Assembly (NCBI GenBank): GCA_020631485.1
Contig: JAHDHC010000006.1
Span: 1-64,000 of the forward strand
DNA length: 64,000 nt
Direction of reading: 5' to 3'
Origin: Candidatus Altimarinota bacterium
GTDB taxonomy: Bacteria > Patescibacteriota > Gracilibacteria > BD1-5 > UBA6164
Part shown: piece by piece, positions 51,060 through 60,956 of the stretch
Numbering within the stretch: the stretch's first letter is position 1
Layout of the letters: the number at the start of each line of letters is the position of its first letter
Made by a program: the position numbers and the translations under genes
Notes under the pieces: generated by a model
What the model was told of the DNA's origin: nothing
The model's database searches: none
The model's input: the letters and a program-made list of their open reading frames with translations, nothing else

Positions 51060-52673
51060 ATGAATATACAAAAAATACTCTTATTCCTTGTAGTTGTTTT
51101 TTCTTTTTTTAGCTGATCGATACAACTCAGCTATGCAGCTATAAATTTCACCGTTACCCCACTCAAATACGAAATAGACGCTGAACCATGAGAAACAATA
51201 GTGAGAAGTGCACAAATCAGGAATAATTGACCAGATACAGTTACTCTTCCTACTGCCTCATCAGACTTTGAACCGAGTGGAACAAACGGAGTTCCGAGGT
51301 TTGTCAGAAGATCTGAACTTGTACATCCGGATCAACAGCTTTCGAGCTGGATAACTATTTGAGTTCCAAGTGTGACACTCGCTCCTGGAGAAACACAATG
51401 ATTTGATTTCGAGATTAATGTACCACAAAACGCAACACCAGGATGACACTATGCTGCTGTTTTCTTTAAAAATCCTAATTCTGAAACCTCAGGAGGATCA
51501 AATATATGAATCAACGTAGATTACGGAATCCTTCTTTTAGTAAATGTTGCTGGAGAGATCGTAGTTGATGTTGATATTGATGATGTTATCATCAGTGGCT
51601 GATCCTGATCATCAACTAGTTCTGGTGGCTGAGGTTGATGATGAGGTTGATGAGGTTGAGCATCAAATATATGAATAGATAATTGTCCTCTTGGAGATCT
51701 TACTGCGAGTAATTTTGATGGAAAATGTATCGATAACCCATTTAGCCCCTCTGATGATGAAGAAAACTGAAACAGCAACGAGAACAGTTCCCAGGGATCT
51801 TCTGATTCTCCTACAAATGGTTCAGAAAACACAGAATCAAATAGTGATGGAGCTTGAGATAATTGAGGATTATCAAATGATTTTGAGATAAATTTTGATA
51901 TCCCAATCAACAACAACTGAAATACTCATGTACAGCCAGTATGAAAAATACGACTTATAGACGAAGACGGTAGAGAAATACCATGAGTCGGAAAAGAAGC
52001 ACAGAAAAATGAATACGGTGCTGTTATTGGGCAAGAAATAGTTGATTACTTACCAATAAACGATCAATGAGGAAATGTTCTTCCAAAAACGAAAAGAAAC
52101 TTTGAAACAGACTGGAAATGATTTCCCTACAAAACCTATGATGAACGTGGAAATTTATTGATAAAATATAAAAACCCTGGTGATCACTACACCAGTCTCA
52201 ATACTGAGAGTGGATTGTACAGAATGCCTTGGCAAAGAGTCTGTGAAAGAAAAAAAACAAAGACTATAGAAGCTGTTTTAGAAATAGCATATAAAGATGA
52301 AAAATGAGATACGATTCAATATAACTCCGCACAAGAGTTTGAAATAGAATACACTGAACAGTATTTGTGAATCAATCCTTATCTCATAATACTCCTCTTC
52401 TGAATACTCTTCTTGTGGCTCCTATGGTGGTTTATTCTCGCAAAAAGAAAAGTCCCATGTATCAACAAAGACTGTAAAAAAAGGATTCCAAGAAAAACAA
52501 AAAGATGTCCAAAATGTGATACTATCCAAGATAAAAAAGCAGCAAAATACGAAAAAGAACTTCTCAAAGGAAAACTCGCATCAAAGAAACTCAAAAGCAA
52601 AAAATCATCACAAAAAAAAGAAAAAACTAAAAAATCCTCAGATTCTAAAAAATCTAAGAAAAAGAAAAAATAG
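51060..52673 (+). CDS. Membrane-anchored surface protein: DUF916-like domain, poly-Gly hinge, zinc-ribbon and Lys-rich tail
   Basis: 537 aa. Signal peptide, then an Ig-like domain (about 25-175: FTVTPLKYEIDAEPGETIVR; SVTLAPGETQGFDFEINVP; PGGHYAAVFFKNP) like the DUF916 domain that accompanies WxL proteins in Gram-positives. At 51624-51659 there is a run of twelve Gly, seven of them UGA, as a flexible hinge. Further extracellular beta regions follow, then one membrane helix (about 438-460). Inside the cell lies a zinc ribbon (CINKDCKKR ... KRCPKCDTI) and a C-terminal tail almost wholly Lys/Ser. It may anchor the protein encoded just upstream; this is an inference. Confidence 0.72.
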
Positions 52674-52697
52674 TATTTTATTTTATAAATAGTATCT

Positions 52698-53426
52698 ATG
52701 AAAGTATATCTATATATCCTCCTTGTAAGCTTATTTTTACTCAATTCTTGTGGAACGCAAAACAACAAATCATCTGGAGCAACTACACAAGCTGAAGTCT
52801 CTCAAGAAACTGATAATAATAATACTACAACAGACTTCCTCAAAGAATACAAAAAGCTCAACAAGAAGTATAGCCAAACAGAATCTTTTCAAACCTGTAT
52901 GTCTACAAATCTCAACTACTGTTATGAAAAAAGTATTGAAAAAACTGCATCTTTAGGCAACGATGTACTTATCTGTGATGATATAAAAGATGAACAAGCT
53001 CGTAAACAGTGTAAAGATACAATTCTCAGTATAACAGCACGAGAAAATAAAGATATAAACTGATGCGATAAGATAGAATGAACAGAAAAGATCAATTGTA
53101 GATTCTCAATAGTATCTCTTCAAGCACTAGACGAATCTGATCCTGATATCTGTGATACTATAATTTCTGAAGTAGAAGAGGAAGAAGAGAACATAAAGCA
53201 GTTATACAAAGAAAGTATTGTGAGTTGTAAATCAAGTATTTACACAAATCTAGCTATACAAAATCTCGATTCTTCGCTTTGTGAAAAAATCTGAGATGAA
53301 TCTGAGGAGAAAAATTGTATCGATCAAATAGAACAGTATAAAGAAGTACAAAAAGACAATTTGAAAAGTGAACAATCCCAGAGCATAAACCAAAAACTCT
53401 TAGAAGGTATAAAAAAGACTCAGTAA
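52698..53426 (+). CDS. Lipoprotein with repeated Cys-pair motifs
   Basis: 242 aa. Lipobox LLNSC gives an acylated Cys at about residue 18. After a disordered linker (to about 50) come five similar helical units, each with two Cys: TCMSTNLNYC, CDDIKDEQARKQC, CDKIEGTEKINC, CDTI...SC and CEKIGDESEEKNC, spaced about 30-35 aa. They probably form disulfide-stapled helical hairpins outside the membrane. No family recognised. Lies 24 nt after the DUF916-like gene, so same operon. Confidence 0.78.
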
Positions 53427-53444
53427 TACACTGAGTCTTTTTTT
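53411..53444. terminator. Bidirectional terminator
   Basis: AAAAAAGACTCAG and CTGAGTCTTTTTT pair; the left arm includes the lipoprotein stop, the right arm precedes the convergent VPETG gene end. Confidence 0.88.
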
Positions 53445-53454
53445 ATGTAAAATA

Positions 53455-54480
53455 CTATTTTCTCATTTTCATATGGATTCCAAAGCTACACATAAGTGTG
53501 AAAAGTATAAGGATCCATGTAGCAGTTCCTGTTTCTGGTACAGTTGTTGCTGATCCAGCTACTTCTGATAAATTTGAAGCAGGGCTTCATCATTTCGTTA
53601 CGTTTTCTTCTTTGTAGAGATTCGATCATTCAGCTGGAGTTTCTGCTTCAGTTACTTCAGTTAGTTCAGGAGTTTCTGATTCCATTTGTGTTTCCATTGT
53701 ATCATCATTTGTAGATGCTTGTGTTGTTTCTCAAGCTGAAGCATCTTCTTCAGAAGCTGCGTTGAGAGAGATGTCTTGATCTGTCTCTATTTGTTCTTGA
53801 GAATCTTGAGCTGTTTCAAGCTCTGTTGGTGTTTCAAAGTTATAAATCCCTCATCACTGCGAGATGTTTGCCTGTGATCACTCTTGCGTCAATGCAGATA
53901 AGAGCATATAAATATAATTACTATTCTCATTGAGATCCTGTGTTGTTTCTATCATGTATTCTTCTGATGAGATTGGAGAAATATCACTGACTGAAATATC
54001 TCATAATATTTTCAGTTCTAGATCATCTTCGAACACATCTTCATCGTATTGTACTTCAAAATTCTTTTGATCGACGATCGTTATAGAACGGATTCATGTT
54101 TCTTCTGCATTCATCAGTTCTTCCCCAGCGAGGCTTGAAGGTGTTTCAAAGACCATACTTCATTCTCCTCAAGAAATTGTTATGAGATTATATGAAGTGT
54201 TTTCCATAAGATCATAACTCAAGCGAACCATAACTTTTGTTTTATCGATACTATCTGATTCGATATTTTCAATCGCGATATCATGCATCAATTTCATATC
54301 TCCTTCAACAAGTTCTGAAGTATCAATTTTTGCATCCAACATCACTTCGATATTTTTTGAGTCCTTTACACTTATATTTTGGACTGATATCTCAGCTTCT
54401 TGTGAGTAAGCAGTTCCACTTATTCCAAACATATAGATTCATGTAAATCCAAGAATCAATAATTTCTTTCACACTTTCAT
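53455..54480 (-). CDS. Surface protein with VPETG C-terminal sorting-like signal
   Basis: 341 aa. Signal peptide (KLLILGFTGIYMFGISGTAY then SQ). Two Ig/Big-like beta domains follow (about 27-110; 120-195, with NLITISGGEGSMVFETPSSL), then a Glu/Thr/Ser-rich spacer (200-300). The C-terminus is VPETG followed by a hydrophobic stretch and MKMRK, the exact layout of an LPxTG sortase substrate. No sortase gene is in the window. An alternative is an archaeosortase/exosortase-like CTERM. The gene is convergent with the surface operon at 50261-53426. Confidence 0.75.
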
Positions 54481-54596
54481 ATATATAATTTTAAATAATA
54501 ATTAAGTCTTATATATTAAAACATTTTTATAATCATGAGTCAAAAAAAGATCAATAGATATATAAATTTACTATTGACCTTTTTTAAAATAAATAT

Positions 54597-55919
54597 TTAA
54601 AATATCTTTATCTTGTCGGCATTTGGGTGTTCTCTGAGTTTTTCAAGTGTTTTTGCTTCAATCTGACGTATTCTTTCTCTTGTGACTCAAAACTCTTTTC
54701 CTACTTCTTCCAGCGTATGTACATCTCAACCATCAAGTCAAAATCTCATAATTATGATTTTTCTTTCCCTTGGAGAAAGAAAATCAAGCATCTCATAGAG
54801 ATTGTCTTTTAGGAGATTCATATTTGTCTCATTGTCCGGAGTTGGAGTTTTATCATCTTCTACAAAGTCTCACAGAGATGCATCTTCTTCAGATCATACT
54901 GGAGCGTCAAGACTCAGTATATCCTGACTAATTCTCATGATCTGGCGAACTTTTTTAATATCGAGCTCCAGCTCAACAGCGAGTTCTTCCATGAGGGGTT
55001 CTCTCGTAAGTTCTTGTGTAAGTCTCCTGTATGTATGGGTAAATTTATTTATCGTCTCAACCATATGCACTGGGACTCTGATAGTTCTTGATTGGTCAGC
55101 TATTGCTCTTGTAACTCCCTGACGAATCCACCATGTTGCATATGTCGAAAACTTAAATCCCTTATCTGGATCAAACTTATCTACAGCTCTAAACAATCAT
55201 ACATTCCCCTCCTGTATAAGATCTAGAAGAGAGAGTCCTCTTCACATATATTTCTTCGCAATCGATACTACAAGTCTCAGATTTGCTGCAGCGAGTTTCT
55301 TTCTCGCATTTTGATCTCATGCTCTGATTTTTTTCCCTAGGCTTATTTCTTCGTCTGACGTAAGGAGCTCTACTCTCCCAATTTCATTGAGATACATACG
55401 GATAGAATCATCACTAATTTCTGAAAGAGATACAAAGGCTTTATCTGCTTTTTTGTCTTTTTCTTTCTTATCAGCATCAAAGAGGTTTGCCTTTGAGAGT
55501 GAATCTACGATGTTGATCTTGAGTGTGAGAAATCTTGTGTATACTTCATCAAGTAAATCAAGATCATCTTCTGCATTTGGAAGTGCAGCCATAACTTCAT
55601 CTTGCGTAACTTGACCATCTTTTTTTCACTTTTTCATGAGTTCTTGAACCTCTTCAGGCATACCATCAAGCAGCTCATCAGGCACTTTATCATCTATAAA
55701 CTTATTGAGTCATTTTCCAAGTCTTCTTTTATCGTCTTCACGACGAACTGGCATTTTAATTTCTTTTTCGTCTTTTTTTAATGCTTCTATCTGATATCAC
55801 TCAGGTGCGGATTCAATCGGCATCGAAGATATATCTAACTCTTCAATAACTTCTGTGAGATCTTTTTTAAGATCCTGATCGGTTTTTTTTCATTTTCCAT
55901 CTTTTTTTTGCTCTGCCAT
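54597..55919 (-). CDS. rpoD: Primary sigma factor RpoD (sigma-70)
   Basis: 440 aa. Region 1.2/2 ([76 protein letters not shown]), region 3 and region 4 ([37 protein letters not shown]). The N-terminal region 1.1 is a reduced acidic stretch (about 1-130). The -35/-10 pairs found in the window (TTGACA/TATAAT-like) fit this sigma. Between engB and pnp-type housekeeping genes; own promoter. Confidence 0.97.
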
Positions 55920-55945
55920 AATGTTGTTTTTAATTATACGAGAAA

Positions 55946-55978
55946 AAATAAGCTGTTTTTCTTCAAAAAAGCTTATTT
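55946..55978 (-). terminator. Hairpin after engB
   Basis: AAATAAGCT and AGCTTATTT pair across a T/A-rich loop between the engB stop and the rpoD start. Confidence 0.55.
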
Positions 55979-56046
55979 GTTTTTTATTTTTATTGCTAGA
56001 TTTTTCATTTCGATTTAAGTATATTGATTTTTTTTAATATTCAAGT

Positions 56047-56631
56047 TTATTGCAAAAGCTTTTTGCATACTCCAGCAAGCTCTTTCATTCATTCTTTTTT
56101 TGTAGCTGAAACGGCATATATTTGTTGTCAGAAGAATAATTTTTCTGAGTGATTTTTTGCTTTGAAAACATCATTTTTACTTATCTTGTCTGTCTTACTC
56201 AAAACTATTGTGAGAGGAATTCATAGTTCACTGAGATACTTATACATATCTATATCAGATTCTTGAGCACCAAGTCGCGAATCAATCAAAATAACCACAG
56301 AGCGAATGTATCTTTTCCTCTCTTCAATATACCAACTGATGAGGGCATCAAGATCAGCTTTGAGGTTTTTTCACATTTTTGCAAATCCATAACCAGGAAG
56401 ATCTGTGAAAAAGTATTTTTTATCAACAAGAAATTGGTTTGCTAAACGAGTTTTCCCAGGTTTTGCACTCGTTTTTACTAGATCTTTTTTTCAAAACAAA
56501 GCATTCATCAGTGTAGATTTCCCCACATTGGAACGTCAGACAAATACTATTTCTGCATGCTCTTCAAAAAAAACTTCAGTATTATGTATACTGACAGATT
56601 TATGAAATCTTACATCTTCAAATCGCAACAT
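56047..56631 (-). CDS. engB: Ribosome biogenesis GTPase EngB (YsxC/YihA)
   Basis: 194 aa, family length. G1 [12 protein letters not shown] (first Gly UGA), switch [13 protein letters not shown]3 [13 protein letters not shown]4 LSKTDKI, G5 VSATKKEGM. It assists 50S subunit assembly. Start at 56631. The opposite strand starts pyrH at 56710, so the two are divergent with a 78-nt intergenic region. Confidence 0.95.
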
Positions 56632-56709
56632 ATCTCAGTCAAAAAATTACTTGTAAAAACCATCGAGTTTCTTATACTTTTGGTCAATTATATGCGTTTT
56701 ATACAAAAA

Positions 56710-57417
56710 ATGAACAAAAAAACAAGAGTTTTATTAAAAATCTCAGGTGAAGCACTCCAATGAGAAAAAGATCATGGGATAGATCCAGAATTTATCCAAA
56801 ATCTTGCAAATGACATAAAAGAGATACATGAATCTGGTATCGAAATAGCACTCGTTCTTTGATGATGAAATATATTTAGAGGAATATCATGAGCTGCTGG
56901 ATGAATGAATCGAGTTTCGGCTGACTATATGGGACTACTCGCAACGGTAATGAATGCTATTGCCTTTAGAGACGCACTTGAAAAAACAGGAATGAAAGCA
57001 CATATTTTTTCTGCAATTGATATTCCTGAGATATGAGACAAATACATACAAAGAAAAGTCATAAGTAAGATAGAAAAATGAAGTATCGTTATCTGTACAG
57101 CAGGAACTGGGAATCCATATTTTACTACAGATAGCTGAGGAGTGTTACGAGCTTTAGAACTTGGCTGTGATCTCATGATCAAAGCTACAAAAGTAGATGG
57201 TGTATACGACAAAGATCCAAAAAAACACGATGATGCTATTATGATAGAACATGCCAGTTACAAAGATGTGATTCACAAAGATATACAAGTAATGGACCAT
57301 ACAGGTATTACGCTCGCAAAAGATGGGAATATGCCACTCAAAGTCGTAAACCTCTATAAAAAATGAGCAATTCTTAGAGCTATAAACTGAGAAAAAGAAT
57401 GAACTACGATCTCGTAG
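56710..57417 (+). CDS. pyrH: UMP kinase PyrH
   Basis: 235 aa, family length. Converts UMP to UDP; an amino-acid-kinase-fold hexamer. Motifs: VLLKISGEALQGEKDHGI, ALVLGGGNIFRG, RVSADYMGLLATVMNA, ICTAGTGNPYFTTDSG and IKATKVDGVYDKDPKKH. Start at the MNKKTR Met (56710), since upstream in-frame codons extend into the engB promoter region. No frr or tsf neighbour. Terminator follows within its last codons. Confidence 0.96.
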
Positions 57418-57430
57418 TTCATTCTTTTTT
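57392..57430. terminator. Terminator overlapping the pyrH 3' end
   Basis: AAAAAGAATGAACTACGA and TCGTAGTTCATTCTTTTT form an 18-bp stem; the last codons of pyrH lie in it and the convergent pilin-fibrinogen gene ends right after it. Confidence 0.88.
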
Positions 57431-57434
57431 TACA

Positions 57435-58793
57435 TTATCTGAGCCATATGCTTGCACTTCTTCCATCAGTCCAGGTGTTTACTGCTGTAAAAGTATCTCA
57501 TCATACTCTCCAAGTTCCATTGTATCTCGTATGTGGAAACCATAAATAATTATTTCGTACAGTACCATGATAATACATCCCATAAGTCATCATTCATAAT
57601 CATACTTGGTTATTTGAAGAACGTCTCCATCATGAAAAAAAAGTATCTGTATCTCATGCTATGTATCATTGGAGTTCATTTGTCGTCGTACCAGTTGTAT
57701 CATGATAGGTAATGTTTACGGCAGAAGCAAGCTCTCACGGTGAAGAATAGTGAATAGAGGCATCATCTCACCATAATGCATTGTCATAGGATGTTCAGGT
57801 CCCAACTACAAAGGCTCTTTTCCCTTCCTCCTTATTAAAAAACTTGTACCTATATGAAGCAACTGTTCAAGATGGAGAAGTGAAGATTCACATAAATTCT
57901 CAAAAGTCTAAATACTCTTTTAAGATACTATTTTCCTGCATAGATGAGTTTGAATAGCCATAGGTTGCCTTTGCACTATACAAGGTCCATCATCATCCAT
58001 CTTCGGTCATATCACAGTATACTTCTATCTTATCAGTACCATTTGGGGAAATCAGATATTTTCCGTCTCTTCCAACAAGCCCAGAATTCACACTCACGAG
58101 TTCTTTACAGTTACCTGCAATAAATCACGAACTATTTGCAAGAGCCTGAAGTGCTGATAGTTCGTTACTATCACCAGTAATACTATAATCATTTTTTACA
58201 ATCGCCGTATATTCTTGAGCTGTAGCTCAAATATCCAATATTGAGTTTTGAGTGACTGTAACATTATCTATTTCTTGAATTGGAACGTTCAGCTCCGTCC
58301 CCGTTCATACAATTATTCAGAGTCCTGCTCCAGTTACTACAGGATATCTATTTGCATAATCAAGGGCATATGTACTGGTTACGATATCACCGTGTGAAGA
58401 TAGTTCAGATCATTCTTCTAGAAATCCCAAAAGCTGAAAGGCTGTTGCCTCTTTATTGAGATAGTATGTAAAATACGTATCATCAAGTGGATCAGTTCAT
58501 GCTTTTTGGAGCCCTATACTTTCAATAATCGCTGCTCATGCGTATCACTGATATCACAATATTTCAGTTCAATTACGTATAGTGACACTCTCAGTTGGTT
58601 GAGGAAGTTTTGCTTTTGTGGCGTAAATTTGTAATCCAGATCGTATCTGTTCGAGCTGAGTGAGGCGATTTGCGTCTCTCACTCAATTAATATATCAGGT
58701 ATATGAAACAAATCATACTGTTCAAAGTATTGCAAGTATCGTTGCTACTACTACAAGTTCAACTAGGCTAAATCATTTTATTTTTTGCTGCAT
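57435..58793 (-). CDS. Type IV pilin N-terminus fused to fibrinogen-like C-terminal domain (copy 2)
   Basis: 452 aa. Normal short leader MQQKIKG then FSLVELVVVATILAILGTVG. The body shares many segments with copy 1 at 14732 (YINGVRDANRLTQLEQIRSG; DDTYFTYYLNKEATAFQLLG; FLEEGSELS). The C-terminal domain has C-x-E-L-V, GRDGKYLISPNGTDKIEVYC, then DMTEDGGGWTLYSAKA, the fibrinogen-related signature, and ends NTWTDGRSASIWLR. No palindromic repeat is present, so it marks what copy 1 looked like before insertion. Probably a pilus-tip or minor-pilin adhesin. Confidence 0.87.
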
Positions 58794-58805
58794 TGCTCTA
58801 TAAAA

Positions 58806-58838
58806 AAATAGATAAATATGAAATTATATTAATCTATT
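58806..58838 (-). terminator. Weak hairpin after yidD
   Basis: AAATAGAT and ATCTATTT pair between yidD and the pilin-fibrinogen start; an 8-bp stem only. Confidence 0.4.
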
Positions 58839-58855
58839 TCACTGTATTGTAAAAA

Positions 58856-59092
58856 TTACTTTTTCTCAAATGGATCATATCCCCCCTTAGACCAGGGCAT
58901 ACATCTACAAATCCTGCAGAATCATTTTGCAAGTCATATAAAAACTCATTTTTTTTCAATAGCTTCCTTACAATACTCAGAGCAACTTGGAGTAAATCTA
59001 CAGTATGGCAAATGATCTTTTGCCCAAAATGCATGATCTCTTGAGAGATATTTTTGATACCACTCTATCAATTTAATGATTATTTTTTTCAT
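58856..59092 (-). CDS. yidD: Membrane protein insertion efficiency factor YidD
   Basis: 78 aa, family length. Signature: WYQKYLSRDHAFWAKDHLP, CRFTPSCSEYCKEAIEKKG, then FIGLAKGFCRICRCMPWSKG and GYDPFEKK. Usually located between rnpA and yidC; here rnpA is not recognised next to it. It starts 2 nt after the stop of the small gene upstream. The run of eight A's in GAA AAA AAA UGA was counted carefully; the frame is correct. Confidence 0.93.
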
Positions 59093-59094
59093 AG

Positions 59095-59382
59095 TTATGT
59101 TCAAAATGCTCTTTTTTCAATATTCATTAATTTATGAATTCTCATTCTAATATATCTTTTTTTTGTATCAATATCTTTATCATTCAATTTTAATAAAATA
59201 TCAAGAGCAATACTTGTTTCTGCACAAAAATCATAGTCTCATATGTCTAGATTATGTCCAAAAATCATCATATTCTCAAAATAATTGTCTTTTCATTGCA
59301 TAAAAGTTATATCCACATTTCCACCTTTTAGTACTCCTTTTTCTTCCAAATCTGAGTGACTGATTTCATAGCTATGATGCAT
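59095..59382 (-). CDS. Small hypothetical protein next to yidD
   Basis: 95 aa. Not recognised. N-terminus MHHSYEISHSDLEEKGVLKG, then FGHNLDIGDYDFCAETSIAL and a basic helical end (KDIDTKKRYIRMRIHKLMNI). Its place just upstream of yidD is where rnpA usually lies, and the end is basic, but none of the RnpA motifs (RNR, KR..RE) is convincing. Probably co-transcribed with yidD (2-nt gap). Confidence 0.62.
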
Positions 59383-59416
59383 AATACATTTATATTAAAA
59401 AGTAAAAGTCAAAAAA

Positions 59417-59438
59417 AAATAACCGGAATCGGTTATTT
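59417..59438 (-). terminator. Terminator of the rpsT-infC-rpmI-rplT operon
   Basis: AAATAACCG and CGGTTATTT pair; on the minus strand the stem is followed by a long T-run. It overlaps the rplT stop. Confidence 0.88.
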
Positions 59439-59777
59439 TACATGTTTTACAATGTTGCTAAACACTTCGTTGTTACTAATCGCAAGATTAGATAGAACTT
59501 TTCTGTTGAGTCATACTCTTTTAGTGTAAAGAGAGTGAATAAGCTTTGAGTAGTTTGTTCCTTGTTCTCTTGCTGCAATATTGATTCTTGTATTCCAGAG
59601 TCTTCTGAAATCTCTTTTTTTATTTTTTCTTCAGATATATGCATTTGTCCCAGCTTTCATCCAAGCATTTTTTGCTCTTGAAAAAACCTTAGAACTTAAG
59701 AGTCTAAAACCTTTTGTTGCTTTTAATATCTTTTTATGTCTCTTTTTTGTCATAAGAGCCCTTTTTACTCTAACCAT
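59433..59777 (-). CDS. rplT: Large-subunit ribosomal protein bL20
   Basis: 114 aa, family length. RNA-binding N-terminus [40 protein letters not shown], then [20 protein letters not shown], and the C-terminal domain [40 protein letters not shown]. Reading was checked through CACTCTCTTTACAC; there is no frameshift. Last gene of the infC-rpmI-rplT set. Confidence 0.97.
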
Positions 59778-59801
59778 GGTAGTATCGTTATATGTTATCT
59801 A

Positions 59802-59996
59802 TTATAAATGTGGGAGCTGTTGGCTTATCTTTTTTGTTTCAGCTGCTGAAACAATAAGACCATACTTATTTCTTCCTTTTGCTTTTTTTGACTTATCAGA
59901 AAGTAAATGCCTTTTACATGCTTTTCACAACTTAAATTTTCAAGTTCCTGTTACTTTGACTCTCTTTTTAACTCAACTTCTAGTTTTTAATGTCAT
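59802..59996 (-). CDS. rpmI: Large-subunit ribosomal protein bL35
   Basis: 64 aa, family length. MTLKTRSGVKKRVKVTGTGK, FKLGKACKRHLLSDKSKKAK and a C-terminus ISQQLPHL, close to the usual K..RLLPY. Several UGA-coded Gly (RSGVKK, TGTGK, LGKA). In the conserved order infC-rpmI-rplT; 24 nt before rplT. Confidence 0.95.
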
Positions 59997-60013
59997 AATA
60001 ATTTATTTATATA

Positions 60014-60523
60014 CTACTTGTGTACTTTCAGCATAGCTGTAAAGTTGTTATTGGTTCTTACTATTTCTTTCTCTATTTTGTAGAAGGGACTGATCATTTC
60101 AACGAAAAGCTTCATTTTGTCCATTGCGAGATCTCAATAGTGATTTTCTCTTCATCGTAACATAAGTCCGACTTTGAGTGGATGACCATTTTCAGCAAAT
60201 TTTTCTGCTTGGTTTTTCTTTACTTCAAGATCATGGTCGCTTATCTTAAAGGTTATCTTTATTGTTTTTAAGTCTGCTGTCTTTGTTCTCTGCTTATTTT
60301 TCTGTCTTTGCTTTTTTTCTTTGTAAAGAAATTTTCAATAATCAAGAATTTTAACTACTGCTTTTTCTCAGTTATGCGACATTTGCATGAGATCGAGTCA
60401 TTTTTCAGAGGCAATTTGTTTCGCCTCTCATAGTGACATCTCTCCAAGATTTTCTCAATCGTCAGAGATCAGATTTATGCTTCTTGCCTGTATGTCATCA
60501 TTGAGGATTTTTTCTTTAGCCAT
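60014..60523 (-). CDS. infC: Translation initiation factor IF-3
   Basis: 169 aa, family length. N-domain (LNDDIQARSINLISDDGENL; GEMSLGEAKQIASEKGLDLM), the basic linker with KILDYGKFLYKEKKQ, and the C-domain (IKITFKISDHDLEVKKNQAE; FAENGHPLKVGLMLRGREN). It starts with ATG rather than the AUU-type start that gives autoregulation in E. coli. Followed by rpmI after 17 nt. Confidence 0.96.
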
Positions 60524-60541
60524 TGAGTTTAGAAATAGATA

Positions 60542-60844
60542 TTACTTTTTAGAAACAGTTTTAAGCATTGCAGAAAATTTTGATTTTTTTCTAGATGCAT
60601 TGTTTTTGTGAAGTATATTCTTTTTTTCTAATTTATCAATAATAGATTGTAATCCTGATGAAACTGTTTTTCCATCTTTTTTAGTGTTATAAAAAATTTC
60701 CTTTGCCTTTTTCGCATCGTTATCTTTTATAGCCTGTTCAAAAGCGATTCTAGACTCTCTATATAATTCTTTGAAATGTCTATTTCTTGCTTCATTTTTT
60801 CTATTTTGTCTCAACGCTTTTTTCGCTGATTTTATTATTGGCAT
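60542..60844 (-). CDS. rpsT: Small-subunit ribosomal protein bS20
   Basis: 100 aa. Lys/Arg-rich helical protein: MPIIKSAKKALRQNRKNEAR, NRHFKELYRESRIAFEQAIK, and NNASRKKSKFSAMLKTV near the end, as in bS20. It lies 18 nt upstream of infC, so joins that translation operon. No UGA codon in the gene. Confidence 0.92.
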   Translation of the reverse strand: MPIIKSAKKALRQNRKNEARNRHFKELYRESRIAFEQAIKDNDAKKAKEIFYNTKKDGKTVSSGLQSIIDKLEKKNILHKNNASRKKSKFSAMLKTVSKK

Positions 60845-60956
60845 GTGCTTAACTTAGTGAATACATACTTTTTTAGCGAGGAAAGTATATAATTAATCAT
60901 ACAATAGTCAAAAAATAATATGACTTTTTTTGAAAGGATGAATTTTATAGGAAAAA

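Noticed and set aside
59095-59382. rnpA (RNase P protein), expected beside yidD
   Set aside because: Size and basic C-terminus fit roughly, but the conserved RNR and related motifs are missing.
59433-59777. Possible frameshift or programmed slippage in rplT near the codons for HSLYTKR
   Set aside because: Recounting the sequence (CACTCTCTTTACACT) shows an intact frame; the first impression came from dropping two bases.
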